Below are positions 1 through 8,609 of a DNA stretch of 64,000 bases, in pieces; position 1 is the stretch's first letter; each line of letters starts with the position of its first letter. This DNA is from Ruminococcus callidus (lineage in GTDB: Bacteria > Bacillota > Clostridia > Oscillospirales > Ruminococcaceae), in contig NZ_JAJFCK010000006.1 in NCBI RefSeq assembly GCF_020709055.1, forward strand, positions 1 to 64,000, in the 5' to 3' direction. Below the pieces are notes generated by a model, which worked only from the letters and a program-made list of their open reading frames with translations, did not search any database and was not told the DNA's origin. The position numbers and the translations under genes are program-made.

Positions 1-52
1 GCAACAAAATTATGCTCGAAAATCCACATATATTTCTTGTGAAGACAGGTTC
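1..52 (+). mobile_element. Right end of a small inverted-repeat element (subfamily A, partial)
   Basis: These 52 bases are identical to positions 2649-2700, the right half of the full subfamily A element downstream of thrS. The end reads CTTGTGAAGACAGGTTC and is followed by TAA at 53-55, matching the TNA duplication pattern of the other copies. The left part lies outside the window, so its duplication and any upstream gene stop codon cannot be checked. Confidence 0.8.
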
Positions 53-170
53 TAACATCTGCAAGATGACGGAGCGATAGAATCCGCATTTCATGAGTTT
101 TGGAAAAACAACTCCCTTTGGACAGATTCGGGAATCAAAATTCCTGCGTGGAATTTGTGCAAAAAAGCAG

Positions 171-199
171 TTGACAAGCTTCCGCATTTGTGCTATACT
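171..199 (+). promoter_or_regulatory. Sigma-A promoter of the thrS T-box transcript
   Basis: TTGACA at 171-176 and TATACT at 194-199 are separated by 17 bp, immediately upstream of the T-box leader. This is the only good promoter before thrS. Confidence 0.8.
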
Positions 200-461
200 A
201 GATTTTACAAAAGCGTTGAGGGGAACGGCGCATTTCGCCGGAGCTTTTTTCAGAGAACCGCTGTCACCGGCTGAGAGCAGCGGCAAAAAGTCAAGAGATG
301 CGCACACCACTCCCTGAGTCTGCCCAATCCGCAGCGGTCTGTCCCCGTTATCGGACACCACGAGGTGTATGTGCCTTTGGCACGTGCATGAAACAAGGGT
401 GGAACCACGATAGAGTTTTCATCGTCCCTTGCACAGTCCTTTACTGTGTAAGGGACTTTTT
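200..461 (+). promoter_or_regulatory. T-box leader (tRNA-Thr sensing) upstream of thrS
   Basis: The conserved T-box sequence AAGGGTGGAACCACG lies at 395-409. It is followed by an intrinsic terminator whose arms GTCCCTT (424-430) and AAGGGAC (450-456) precede a run of five T (457-461). Uncharged threonyl-tRNA would pair with the T-box bulge and stabilise the antiterminator, allowing thrS to be transcribed. Several stem-loops fill 205-390, but I could not place the specifier loop securely; an ACC triplet near 255 is only a candidate. The tRNA-Thr assignment rests mainly on the downstream gene. Confidence 0.9.
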
Positions 462-494
462 GCATTCACTCATTTTGGAAAGGAAGATGGAAGT

Positions 495-2441
495 ATGATC
501 AAACTGACATTGAAAGACGGCAGCGTCCGGGAGCTGGAAGCTCCGGCAGCTGCGGCAGAAGTTATCAAGGGCATTGGCATGGGTCTGTACAAGGCTGCAT
601 GCTGCGTGAAGCTGGACGGCGAGGTCTGTGACCTGCGCACGGTCATCGACCACGACTGCACCTTTGAAGTCATGACCTTCGACAGCGAAGAAGGTAAGAA
701 AACATTCTGGCACACCGCTTCTCACGTGCTGGCGCAGGCAGTCAAGCACCTGTATCCGGAGGCAAAGCTGGCCATCGGTCCGGCAATCGACAGCGGTTTC
801 TACTACGACTTTGACGTAGAACACCCGTTCAGCCAGGAGGAACTGACCAAGATCGAGGCCGAGATGAAGAAGATCGTCAAGGCAAACGAAAAGCTGGAAC
901 AGTTCTATCTGTCGCCGGAAGAGGCTGTGGCAAAGCTGAAAGAAATGGATGAGCCGTACAAGGTGGAGCTGTGCGAGGAGCACGTGGGCAAGGGTGAACC
1001 CATCTCGTTCTACCAGCAGGGCGATTTCACAGATCTGTGTGCCGGCCCGCACCTGATGTCCACCGGTACCATCAAGGCATTCAAGCTTCTGTCCTGCACC
1101 GGCGCATACTGGAGAGGTTCGGAGAAAAACAAGATGCTGTCCCGTGTCTATGCCATCGCATTCCCCAAGGCTGCCATGCTGGAAGAGCACCTGAACAAGC
1201 TGGAGGAAGCCAAGAAGCGTGACCACAACAAGCTGGGTCGGGAACTGGAATACTTCACGACGGTTGACGTGATCGGTCAGGGTCTGCCGGTGCTGCTGCC
1301 CAAGGGCGCAAGAGTGGTTCAGCTGCTTCAGCGCTGGGTCGAGGACGTGGAACAGGCACACGGCTGCCTGCTGACCAAGACACCGCTGCTGGCAAAGCGG
1401 GAGCTCTACAAGATCTCCGGCCACTGGGATCACTATCTGGACGGCATGTTCGTTCTGGGCGATCCCCACGATGAGACCAAGGACTGCTTCGCCCTGCGTC
1501 CCATGACCTGCCCGTTCCAGTATCAGGTTTTCCTGAACCGCCAGCGCTCCTACCGTGATCTGCCCATGCGTCTGACAGAAACCTCCACCCTGTTCCGGAA
1601 CGAGGACTCCGGCGAGATGCACGGTCTGATTCGTGTGCGCCAGTTCACCATTTCCGAGGGTCACTACATCCTGCGTCCGGATCAGCTGGAAGAAGAATTC
1701 AAGAACTGCTTGCAGCTGGCAAAGTATTTCCTGGATACCGTCGGACTGCTGGACGACTGCACCTTCCGGTTCTCTCAGTGGGATCCGGCAAATCCGGGCA
1801 ACAAGTACGAGGGCACGCCGGAGCAGTGGGAAGAGGCACAGCGTGTCATGGGCAACATTCTGGATCATCTGGGCGTGAAGTATGAGATCGGCATCGACGA
1901 AGCCGCTTTCTACGGCCCGAAGCTGGACATCCAGTACAAGAACGTATTCGGCAAGGAGGATACGCTGGTTACCATCCAGATTGATATGCTGCTGGCAGAG
2001 CGGTTCGGCATGTACTATAAGGACAAGGACGGTCAGAAGAAGCTGCCGTACATCATCCACAGAACCTCGCTGGGCTGCTATGAGCGGACGCTGGCTTACA
2101 TGATCGAACACTTCGGCGGTGCAATGCCGCTGTGGCTGGCTCCGGAACAGGTTCGTCTGGTGCCCATCGCAGACCGCCATCTGGACTACGCTTACGAGGT
2201 CAAGAAGCAGCTGGAAGCTGCGGGGTTGCGTGTTGAGGTGGACGACCGTGCCGAAAAGGTTGGCTACAAGATTCGTCAGGCAACCATGGAGAAGGTTCCG
2301 TACATGCTGACCATCGGTGACAAGGAGTGCGACGAAAAGACCGTTGCGGTCCGCAAGCGCACCGGCGAAGATCTGGGCAGCATGCAGATGGAAGATCTCA
2401 TTGCCATGCTGACCGAGGAAGTCCGCACCAAGAAGAAGTAA
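495..2441 (+). CDS. thrS: Threonine--tRNA ligase
   Basis: The product charges tRNA-Thr with threonine in the cytoplasm. The 648-residue protein begins with a TGS domain (about residues 1-60). A second domain follows with the editing-site HTASH motif at 73-77 and a Cys/His pair in CAGPH. The class II catalytic core includes RPMTCPF with the zinc-ligand Cys, and a C-terminal anticodon-binding domain closes the protein. Length is normal for the family. The start at 495 is preferred because GGAAAGG lies at a suitable distance upstream and the TGS domain starts there; an in-frame upstream ATG at 429 falls inside the leader terminator. Expression is under the T-box leader. Confidence 0.97.
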   Translation: MIKLTLKDGSVRELEAPAAAAEVIKGIGMGLYKAACCVKLDGEVCDLRTVIDHDCTFEVMTFDSEEGKKTFWHTASHVLAQAVKHLYPEAKLAIGPAIDSGFYYDFDVEHPFSQEELTKIEAEMKKIVKANEKLEQFYLSPEEAVAKLKEMDEPYKVELCEEHVGKGEPISFYQQGDFTDLCAGPHLMSTGTIKAFKLLSCTGAYWRGSEKNKMLSRVYAIAFPKAAMLEEHLNKLEEAKKRDHNKLGRELEYFTTVDVIGQGLPVLLPKGARVVQLLQRWVEDVEQAHGCLLTKTPLLAKRELYKISGHWDHYLDGMFVLGDPHDETKDCFALRPMTCPFQYQVFLNRQRSYRDLPMRLTETSTLFRNEDSGEMHGLIRVRQFTISEGHYILRPDQLEEEFKNCLQLAKYFLDTVGLLDDCTFRFSQWDPANPGNKYEGTPEQWEEAQRVMGNILDHLGVKYEIGIDEAAFYGPKLDIQYKNVFGKEDTLVTIQIDMLLAERFGMYYKDKDGQKKLPYIIHRTSLGCYERTLAYMIEHFGGAMPLWLAPEQVRLVPIADRHLDYAYEVKKQLEAAGLRVEVDDRAEKVGYKIRQATMEKVPYMLTIGDKECDEKTVAVRKRTGEDLGSMQMEDLIAMLTEEVRTKKK

Positions 2442-2468
2442 TCACAAAACACATCTCTGTGCAAATAG

Positions 2469-2513
2469 AAAAACGTGCTGCTGTACCGATTGCGTACAGC
2501 AGCACGTTTTGTT
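2469..2513 (+). terminator. Intrinsic terminator after thrS
   Basis: A 17-bp stem (AAAACGTGCTGCTGTAC and its complement, 2469-2510) with a 7-nt loop is followed by a T-rich tail. It separates thrS from the element downstream. Confidence 0.85.
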
Positions 2514-2539
2514 TTCTGTGATTTTGAAAACGAGCCTTA

Positions 2540-2700
2540 GAACCTGTCTTCACAAGCGTATACAAGTGTCTTTTCGGCAAATTTTGCTGCATACTGCGTG
2601 AAAAATACTTGCCGGGCGACAGCCCGCCTGCGCATTTTTACCTTGTCTGCAACAAAATTATGCTCGAAAATCCACATATATTTCTTGTGAAGACAGGTTC
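2540..2700. mobile_element. Small inverted-repeat element, subfamily A, full length (161 bp)
   Basis: The ends GAACCTGTCTTCACAAG and CTTGTGAAGACAGGTTC are perfect inverted repeats of 17 bp. TTA at 2537-2539 and TTA at 2701-2703 form a 3-bp target duplication. The right-hand TTA is the reverse complement of the TAA stop codon of the binding-lipoprotein gene on the minus strand. No reading frame of note is present. The core (CTTTTCGGCAAATTTTG near 2570) is shared with the subfamily B copies in reverse orientation. An internal hairpin GGGC-GACA-GCCC lies near 2618-2630. Mobilisation by an IS5-like transposase encoded elsewhere is an inference from the TNA duplication. Confidence 0.85.
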
Positions 2701-4071
2701 TTATTTCCCGTTGATCTCGTCGATATAGTTCTGCACCTGATCGTAGATGGAGTTCACCGACTCACTCCACGGCACACCACGGGACGCAGCACGAACGCCG
2801 TGTTCGCTGCTGTCCAGAACGCTGGTGACATCGGCGGAAATGCCGTTGTAGAAGTCGAAGCTGTGGTTCTCCAGCGCCATCTCGTTCATCTCGTCCGTCC
2901 ACTCGTAGTCGTCAATGAACTGCTGGTCGCTGATCTCCTGTGCGCCCTCGCAGACCTTGCTGAACCGGAAGCAATCCAGGAACTTTGCCACGCCCTCCGG
3001 ATTGTGTCCGCCCTTAACGAAGCAGTAGGCGTTGATGCTGGCGGGGATGTAGTACTCGTCCGCCTTTTCATATTTGGGCACCGGCACAAAGAACACGTCC
3101 TCGCCGAATGTCTTGGACCACTGGGATTTTTCCGTGCCCAGTGTCCACAGACCGCAGGGATAGAACAGCAGCTTGCCCTCGCCGATGTAGTAGTCACGGG
3201 AAGTCCAGCCGTAGTCGCCCACGCCCAGTGCGATATAATCCGACTGCCACAGGTCATACATCCAGTTCTGGTAGTCCTCGATTGCCTCGTTGCGCAGGTT
3301 GTTCACCAGCTTGCCGTCCTCCAGACCGATGTACGGAACACCGGTGGAGGCGGAGAGCCCTGCCTCGAAGTACCAACTGTCGATACCGTAGTGCTCGTTG
3401 GAGGTATCCACGAACTCGGACAGCATGTCCTGAAATGCGTCCCAGTCCCACTTGCCCTTTTCGAACAGCTCTGCCGGATCGTCCAGACCGTTTTCGTCGA
3501 TGGTCTTGCGGTTATAGATAATGGCGCAGTTGTCGCCGGTGACCTCTACTGCAGCCACATAGTGCTTGCCGTCCCAGATCATGCTGTCGTTGGCATCCTT
3601 TACATCTGCCCACAGCTCCGAATCCAGATCCAGATAGTCGTCATAGGGAACGAACATGCCGCGAACCGCACCCTTGGGGAATGCGTCCCAGTCGCCGGCA
3701 TAGAAAAAGTCAATGCCCTCGTCACTGTTGATGGCGTTTGCCAGATCGTCGTACCGTGCGCTATATGTGGTCTGGTGCCACTCAATCTTTCCGCCGTAGC
3801 GTTCCTGAAAGATTGCCAGCTCGACGGGTGTCGTCTTTCCGGTGTCGTCCGAATTGATGTCCCACGTGGAGAGCCACTTGATGGTCTTGTTCTCCAGTTC
3901 GCCGGTCAGACGCTCGTCCGACTTCGCCAGATCTGCCAGCTGTTCCCGTGTTGCGGCGGACATGTCCTTTTTCGGTCCCTTGTCCGCCTCCGATGCGCCG
4001 CATGCCAACAGCGGCACTGTCAAAACTGCCGCCAGCAGACAGCTCAGTGCCATTCTTGCATATCGTTTCAT
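2701..4071 (-). CDS. Extracellular solute-binding lipoprotein (ABC transporter family 1, sugar type)
   Basis: A 456-residue protein beginning with a lipoprotein signal: basic start, hydrophobic stretch and lipobox LLAC with Cys24. The body resembles family 1 solute-binding proteins for carbohydrates, which capture a ligand outside the membrane and deliver it to an ABC permease. No permease or ATPase gene is adjacent, so it is either an orphan or shares a transporter encoded elsewhere. The start at 4071 is chosen for the signal peptide; a longer frame to 4197 would bury it. The stop codon TAA (2701-2703) coincides with the target duplication of the subfamily A element, so the element abuts the coding region. 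The substrate is not predictable. Confidence 0.85.
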   Translation of the reverse strand: MKRYARMALSCLLAAVLTVPLLACGASEADKGPKKDMSAATREQLADLAKSDERLTGELENKTIKWLSTWDINSDDTGKTTPVELAIFQERYGGKIEWHQTTYSARYDDLANAINSDEGIDFFYAGDWDAFPKGAVRGMFVPYDDYLDLDSELWADVKDANDSMIWDGKHYVAAVEVTGDNCAIIYNRKTIDENGLDDPAELFEKGKWDWDAFQDMLSEFVDTSNEHYGIDSWYFEAGLSASTGVPYIGLEDGKLVNNLRNEAIEDYQNWMYDLWQSDYIALGVGDYGWTSRDYYIGEGKLLFYPCGLWTLGTEKSQWSKTFGEDVFFVPVPKYEKADEYYIPASINAYCFVKGGHNPEGVAKFLDCFRFSKVCEGAQEISDQQFIDDYEWTDEMNEMALENHSFDFYNGISADVTSVLDSSEHGVRAASRGVPWSESVNSIYDQVQNYIDEINGK

Positions 4072-4119
4072 GCGAGTTCTTCCATCTCCTTTTTTGTTCC
4101 GCTCGGACATTCTATGTTT

Positions 4120-4149
4120 ATTATAGCATATTCTGCACCGTATGCGCAA
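4120..4149 (-). promoter_or_regulatory. Probable promoter of the binding-lipoprotein gene
   Basis: On the minus strand a TATAAT (4120-4125) is preceded at 18 bp by TTGCGC (4144-4149). The -35 is weak. Confidence 0.55.
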
Positions 4150-4208
4150 TGCATAAACTGCACGAGATTCCACCTGCTTTTCCGACGACATCCACAAAAT
4201 GCAACAGA

Positions 4209-5072
4209 TTATTGCGGATAAATTGCCACAGCCTGCCGGTGTATCAGTTCAAAACGGTTCTCAAAAACATCCATGTCATAGTCGATTTTCCCCTCCAGCG
4301 GATCGCACACTGTCACCGTGTTGGCATCCAGATCGTAGCCGCACAGCAGCAGACAGTGCTCATTGACCAGAAAGACCGCATCATCACCGTCAGGAGTCGT
4401 CCAGTAGTACCGCTCCTCCACGTTGGGTGTCATGTTGATGGTCGCCCAGGTGACAACCGGTGTGCCGCCGGCCACCTGTCCGAGCAGCGTTTTCAGAGAA
4501 CAGCCCGTCAGATTCTGCACCACTTCGCCGCCGCCCTGATCGGCAAGGTAGTTCTGCGCTGTCTGTACGATGACCGGCGCATAACATCCCCACGAGGTGG
4601 GGTCATAGGGTGAGCCGATAAATGCCTCGTCAAAGGTGTTCTGGTACGCCTCCCCACGAATTAGGTAGTCGTCCGCCATGGTCAGCTTATCCACATCATA
4701 GCCCAGATAGTTCAGCGCCATGGTCAGCGAGGTGATCTCGCACCCCGTGGGAAGCTCCGGATTCTGCAGAATCGGCTGTGCGTCCAGCTGGCAGCTGCGC
4801 ACCGGCAGTTCTGCCGGCTCGGCGGGCAGGGTCAGCGTCGTGACCGCCTCGGTAGCCGGCTCCGTTTCCGGCATGGTCTCCGCCATAGCAGCCACCACCT
4901 GCGATTCAGACGCTTCCCCGGCGGCAAGCTGCGACACTTCGGCAGCCGGTGTTTCCGATGCCGCCCTTTTCTGATACTGAATGATACCAAATACAACGGC
5001 AGCGGCAGCAATCAGCAGCAAAAGCACCAGGACTTTCCGCCGCATACCCTGTTTCTTTTTGGTCGTACTCAT
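4209..5072 (-). CDS. Membrane-anchored C39-like peptidase family protein
   Basis: A 287-residue protein with a short basic N-terminus, one membrane segment (about residues 13-31), an Ala/Glu/Thr-rich linker (about 36-90) and a C39_2-type papain-fold domain. The likely catalytic Cys111 sits in PTGCEITS. A later HCLLLCGYD supplies the His and a following CDPL segment the Asp/Asn. Such proteins act at the cell surface, but their substrates are mostly unknown; some may be non-catalytic. The gene lies 9 bp after tmcAL on the same strand, so the two are probably cotranscribed, though the pairing suggests no shared task. Confidence 0.75.
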   Translation of the reverse strand: MSTTKKKQGMRRKVLVLLLLIAAAAVVFGIIQYQKRAASETPAAEVSQLAAGEASESQVVAAMAETMPETEPATEAVTTLTLPAEPAELPVRSCQLDAQPILQNPELPTGCEITSLTMALNYLGYDVDKLTMADDYLIRGEAYQNTFDEAFIGSPYDPTSWGCYAPVIVQTAQNYLADQGGGEVVQNLTGCSLKTLLGQVAGGTPVVTWATINMTPNVEERYYWTTPDGDDAVFLVNEHCLLLCGYDLDANTVTVCDPLEGKIDYDMDVFENRFELIHRQAVAIYPQ

Positions 5073-5081
5073 CTTGATTTC

Positions 5082-6311
5082 TTACGCTCCTTCTGTTTCA
5101 GTCCGATGGTTCTGCCGCGGCTGCATTGCCGTTTTCCGGCGGAAATCGGTTTCCCCCTGTCCGATAACCGGGCGGGAGAGCTGGTAAATATCCGTTGCTC
5201 TCGCATCCAGCTGGGCGCAGCGGTATGCATCGGCGCCGCTCTGGGAAAGCTCCGCCAGCGAATGGGAGAACGGCAGCAAATGCCGGTTTTTGGAATCGTG
5301 CAGAATCTGCCGTCCCACGTCGTTGAACGCCAGAATTCTGCCGTAGGGCGGAATCTTCTGCATGTCCTCGTTGCGAATGTCCAGCAGCATGTGCAGCAGG
5401 ATCCGGCGCAGCCGTGCCATGGGATACCGCTTGGTCTGGAGGTGCGCCATCAGCTCCTCCAGCGAAGCCGCACGCTTTGCCTTATACAGCCGGTACTCCA
5501 AGCCCTGCGCCACCTCTGCCACATCGTGCAGTTCCTCCGGCGTGCTGGTGCGCAGCCGGTACAAAATGGGGCGCTCCAGATTTCGCAGCGAACCGATCTT
5601 TCCCTCTGCCGACGCATCCCGCAGCACCCGCCACGCAAACCCCGGCATCATCCGGCGGCAGTCGCCGCCCTCGCTAAAATACTGCCGGATATAGGTGGCG
5701 CTTGCCGTGCCGTCCGCACCGGACTGCATGCTGTTGTGCCCCGCCCCGCGCCGCTGGATGGTCATGGGTTTCAGAGGGCTGTGCATCTCCTCCATGGCGT
5801 TCAGATAGGCGATCGCCAGCGTGTTGTTGGGCTGGCGGAGAACATCGGCGATCTCCCTGCCGCAGAGCTGTTCCACCATCTGGGAGAGCACCGCCGGATA
5901 GGAATTGCCGGAGCGGGTGAGATCGTCCAGCACATCGGCGTACTCCGTCTTGCACACATGGCAGGCTTTCGCTGCCTGATACAGCAGGTGCAGGTCGCCG
6001 CACTCGCTGCCGAAAGAGATCTCCTGCACATTTCCCAGCGCCGTCAGCAGCGCCACCCCGCCCATGGCGAAATTCTCCGCCGGTGCCAGCGCATATGCCG
6101 CCGGCAGTTCGATGACCAAGTCCACACCGCCCTGCACGGCAAGCCTGGCACGGGTGAATTTGTCCAGAATGGCGGCATCTCCACGCTGGACAAAGTTTCC
6201 GCTCATGACGGCAACAATGCCGTCCGCTCCGTTGCGGCGCACCTGTTCCAGATGGTACAGGTGTCCGTTGTGCAGCGGATTGTATTCACAAATGATACCA
6301 CTGATTTTCAT
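5082..6311 (-). CDS. tmcAL: tRNA(Met) cytidine acetate ligase (YlbM family)
   Basis: The 409-residue product matches the nucleotidyltransferase-like family that uses acetate and ATP to acetylate C34 of elongator tRNA-Met. The start reads MKISGIICEYNP followed by the HNGH nucleotide-binding motif and MSGNFVQRG, typical of this family, and the length is normal. The start at 6311 is preferred because GGAGG precedes it; an ORF extension to 6398 lacks a ribosome site and runs into the ackA promoter region. It is divergent from ackA. Acetate is the shared metabolite, which makes the proximity suggestive but not proof of a link. Confidence 0.92.
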   Translation of the reverse strand: MKISGIICEYNPLHNGHLYHLEQVRRNGADGIVAVMSGNFVQRGDAAILDKFTRARLAVQGGVDLVIELPAAYALAPAENFAMGGVALLTALGNVQEISFGSECGDLHLLYQAAKACHVCKTEYADVLDDLTRSGNSYPAVLSQMVEQLCGREIADVLRQPNNTLAIAYLNAMEEMHSPLKPMTIQRRGAGHNSMQSGADGTASATYIRQYFSEGGDCRRMMPGFAWRVLRDASAEGKIGSLRNLERPILYRLRTSTPEELHDVAEVAQGLEYRLYKAKRAASLEELMAHLQTKRYPMARLRRILLHMLLDIRNEDMQKIPPYGRILAFNDVGRQILHDSKNRHLLPFSHSLAELSQSGADAYRCAQLDARATDIYQLSRPVIGQGETDFRRKTAMQPRQNHRTETEGA

Positions 6312-6383
6312 GCTGAATCCTCCGTAAAATTTATGGAAAACGAGAATTTTCCGGCAATGAAAAGGGGAATTTTTGCAAACCCC

Positions 6384-6411
6384 TTGCATTTTCCGCAAAA
6401 AAGTTTATAAT
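6384..6411 (+). promoter_or_regulatory. Sigma-A promoter of ackA
   Basis: TTGCAT (6384-6389) and TATAAT (6406-6411) are 16 bp apart. The leader to the start codon contains two short stem-loops (around 6418-6442 and 6446-6468) of unknown role. Confidence 0.75.
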
Positions 6412-6497
6412 AGTATAGGGAAGGACAAGATTCCTGTCCCTGCATCGGCATCTTTTGGATGGTGCCGCTATAACATCAGAAAAGGAGAAATACCCCT

Positions 6498-7691
6498 ATG
6501 ATTATTCTTGTTGTAAACGCCGGCAGCTCCTCCCTGAAGTACCAGCTCATCGATATGAAGGATGAGTCGGTCATCGCCAAGGGAAACTGCGACCGCATCG
6601 GCATCGACGGCCACCTGAGCCACAAGACTGCCAGCGGCGTCAAGGTTGAAGAGGACTGCGCATTCCCTACCCACGCAGAGGCTTTTGAGCGTCTGGTTCA
6701 GGCGCTGACCACTGGCGAGGGCGCTGTGATCTCCAGCATGAGCGAAATTTCCGCCGTTGGCCACCGTATCGTACAGGGCGCAGAAGTTTTCACCAAGACC
6801 ACCATGGTAACAGACGAGATCATCGAGAAGATCGACGAGCTGCGGGAACTGGCACCGGTACACAACCATGGTCACGCACTGGCACTGTGGGCATGCCGCA
6901 AGATTCTGCCGGATGTTCCGCAGGTCGTTGTCTTTGACACTGCATTCCACCAGACCATCCCGCAGAAGGCATTTATGTATGGCTTCCCGTATGAGGACTA
7001 TGAGCAGTATCATGTCCGCAAGTACGGCTTCCACGGCACCTCCCACCGCTTCGTTACCGCAAAGCTGGCAGAAGTACTGGGCAAGGATCTGAAGGATCTG
7101 AAGATCGTTTCTTGTCATCTGGGCAACGGCTCTTCCATCACTGCGGTACAGGACGGCAAGTCCGTTGACACCACCATGGGCTTCACCCCGCTGGACGGCG
7201 TTCTGATGGGCACCCGCTGCGGTGCGGTTGACCCGTCCGCAGTTACCTATGTTGCCGGCAAGCACGGCTTTGATGTGGCTGCAATGGACACCTACATGAA
7301 CAAGCAGTCCGGTATGCTGGGCATCTCCGGCAAGTCCTCCGACTTCCGTGACATCACCGCAGCAGCAGAGGCTGGCGACAAGCGTGCCACACTGGCAAAG
7401 GATATGCTGGTTTACGACATCAAGAAGGACATCGGCGCATATGCAGCAGCCATGAACGGTCTGGACGCTGTCATCTTCACCGGCGGCATCGGCGAAAATG
7501 CACCGAACTGCCGTGAGGAAGTCTGCGAGAACATGGAATATCTGGGCATCAAGATCGACAAGGCTGCCAACGATTTCAAGGGCGAGCTGCGGAAGATCTC
7601 CACACCGGATTCCAAGGTAGAGGTCTGGGTCATCCCGACCAACGAGGAACTGCTCATCGCACGGGACACTCTGGCAATGATCAGCAAGTAA
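6498..7691 (+). CDS. ackA: Acetate kinase
   Basis: The enzyme interconverts acetyl phosphate plus ADP with acetate plus ATP, the main ATP-yielding end step of acetate fermentation. The 397-residue length is exact for the family. The N-terminal VNAGSSSLKY motif binds phosphate, and FDTAFHQTIP, SCHLGNGSS and TGGIGENA are the usual acetate kinase signatures. AAGGAG precedes the ATG at good spacing. No phosphotransacetylase gene is adjacent, so ackA is monocistronic here, with its own promoter and terminator. Confidence 0.98.
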   Translation: MIILVVNAGSSSLKYQLIDMKDESVIAKGNCDRIGIDGHLSHKTASGVKVEEDCAFPTHAEAFERLVQALTTGEGAVISSMSEISAVGHRIVQGAEVFTKTTMVTDEIIEKIDELRELAPVHNHGHALALWACRKILPDVPQVVVFDTAFHQTIPQKAFMYGFPYEDYEQYHVRKYGFHGTSHRFVTAKLAEVLGKDLKDLKIVSCHLGNGSSITAVQDGKSVDTTMGFTPLDGVLMGTRCGAVDPSAVTYVAGKHGFDVAAMDTYMNKQSGMLGISGKSSDFRDITAAAEAGDKRATLAKDMLVYDIKKDIGAYAAAMNGLDAVIFTGGIGENAPNCREEVCENMEYLGIKIDKAANDFKGELRKISTPDSKVEVWVIPTNEELLIARDTLAMISK

Positions 7692-7720
7692 GCAACGATT
7701 TTCTGCGGACTGCCGCAGAA

Positions 7721-7757
7721 AAGGCGAAGCCGTCCTCTGGCGGACTTCGCCTTTTTT
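7721..7757 (+). terminator. Intrinsic terminator after ackA
   Basis: Arms AAGGCGAAG and CTTCGCCTT enclose a partly paired loop and are followed by a T run. A second short hairpin (TTTTCTGCGG / CCGCAGAAAA, 7699-7722) sits just upstream. Confidence 0.85.
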
Positions 7758-7783
7758 CATCTTTCCAGAAAGGACGATCCCCC

Positions 7784-8173
7784 ATGGATTCTCAGCTGAC
7801 ACTCACCCAGCAGGCACTTCAGGCACGAGCCAATGCCTACGCCCCCTATTCCGGCTTTGCCGTGGGCGCTGCCCTCGTTGCAGAGGACGGACGCACGTTC
7901 TACGGCTGCAATGTGGAAAACGCCTCGTATTCCATGACCATCTGCGCCGAGCGCAGCGCCGTTTTTTCCGCCGTCGCCGCCGGTGTCACCCGATTCCGGA
8001 AGCTCGCCATTGTAGGCGGCAAGACGGACGAGGAGGCAGCACAGGTGCCCTGTCTGCCCTGCGGCGCATGCCTTCAGGTGCTGGCGGAGTTCTGTCCGCC
8101 GGACTTCCCCATTCTGCTGACAGACGGCGTGCACCTGCTGGGGGAATTTCTGCCGGCACAGTTTCGGCTTTAA
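7784..8173 (+). CDS. cdd: Cytidine deaminase
   Basis: This 129-residue protein is a homotetrameric-type cytidine deaminase that converts cytidine or deoxycytidine to the uridine form for pyrimidine salvage. The zinc-site motif CAERSAVFSA carries Cys in place of the His used in dimeric enzymes, with the catalytic Glu next to it. PCLPCGACLQ supplies the two other Cys ligands. AAAGGA precedes the ATG. It follows the ackA terminator, so read-through or a weak local promoter must drive it. Confidence 0.95.
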   Translation: MDSQLTLTQQALQARANAYAPYSGFAVGAALVAEDGRTFYGCNVENASYSMTICAERSAVFSAVAAGVTRFRKLAIVGGKTDEEAAQVPCLPCGACLQVLAEFCPPDFPILLTDGVHLLGEFLPAQFRL

Positions 8174-8188
8174 GCCTTGCTCTAAGTC

Positions 8189-8398
8189 TTATTTTTTCTT
8201 TTCGTCTTTCGGGCGGTACGAAGAGCCGTCCGGCTCGACGATCACCGTATTGTCCAGCTGGCCACGAAGATTTCCCACCACGGCACGGCGGTACTCATTG
8301 CGCAGGGCTTCCTGCTCCTGCTTTTCCTCCGCCGTCAGTCCCTCGGTGCGGGACTTCTTTGCCAGTTCATTGATACGTGCTAGTTTTTCCGGATGCAT
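8189..8398 (-). CDS. DUF896 (YnzC family) protein
   Basis: A small charged helical protein of 69 residues containing RINELAKKSRTEGLT, the signature of the DUF896/YnzC family. The function is not known; in Bacillus members are linked to the SOS operon. The start at 8398 is favoured because GGGAGGA sits 6-7 bases upstream, while the ATG at 8404 directly touches it. The Lys-rich tail is typical. It is convergent with cdd, with only about 15 bp between them. Confidence 0.85.
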   Translation of the reverse strand: MHPEKLARINELAKKSRTEGLTAEEKQEQEALRNEYRRAVVGNLRGQLDNTVIVEPDGSSYRPKDEKKK

Positions 8399-8609
8399 TG
8401 TCATTCCTCCCAGTGTGATCTGCCATGTTTCAGGGAACTCCGCTGCGTCATTTCCGGCGCAGTCTTGCGTAAAATTTCCCCATTAAGTATAGCACTTCCT
8501 CTCGGAAAATGCAAGCAATTCCGACAGTGTTTGCAAAATCTGCATAATTTTTTTGCGTATTATCCGGAAAGATTTCCCATCACGATTCTCAGATCAGGAG
8601 TGGATTCCT

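Noticed and set aside
441..2180. 579-codon frame antisense to thrS
   Set aside because: Shadow of the GC-biased third positions of thrS.
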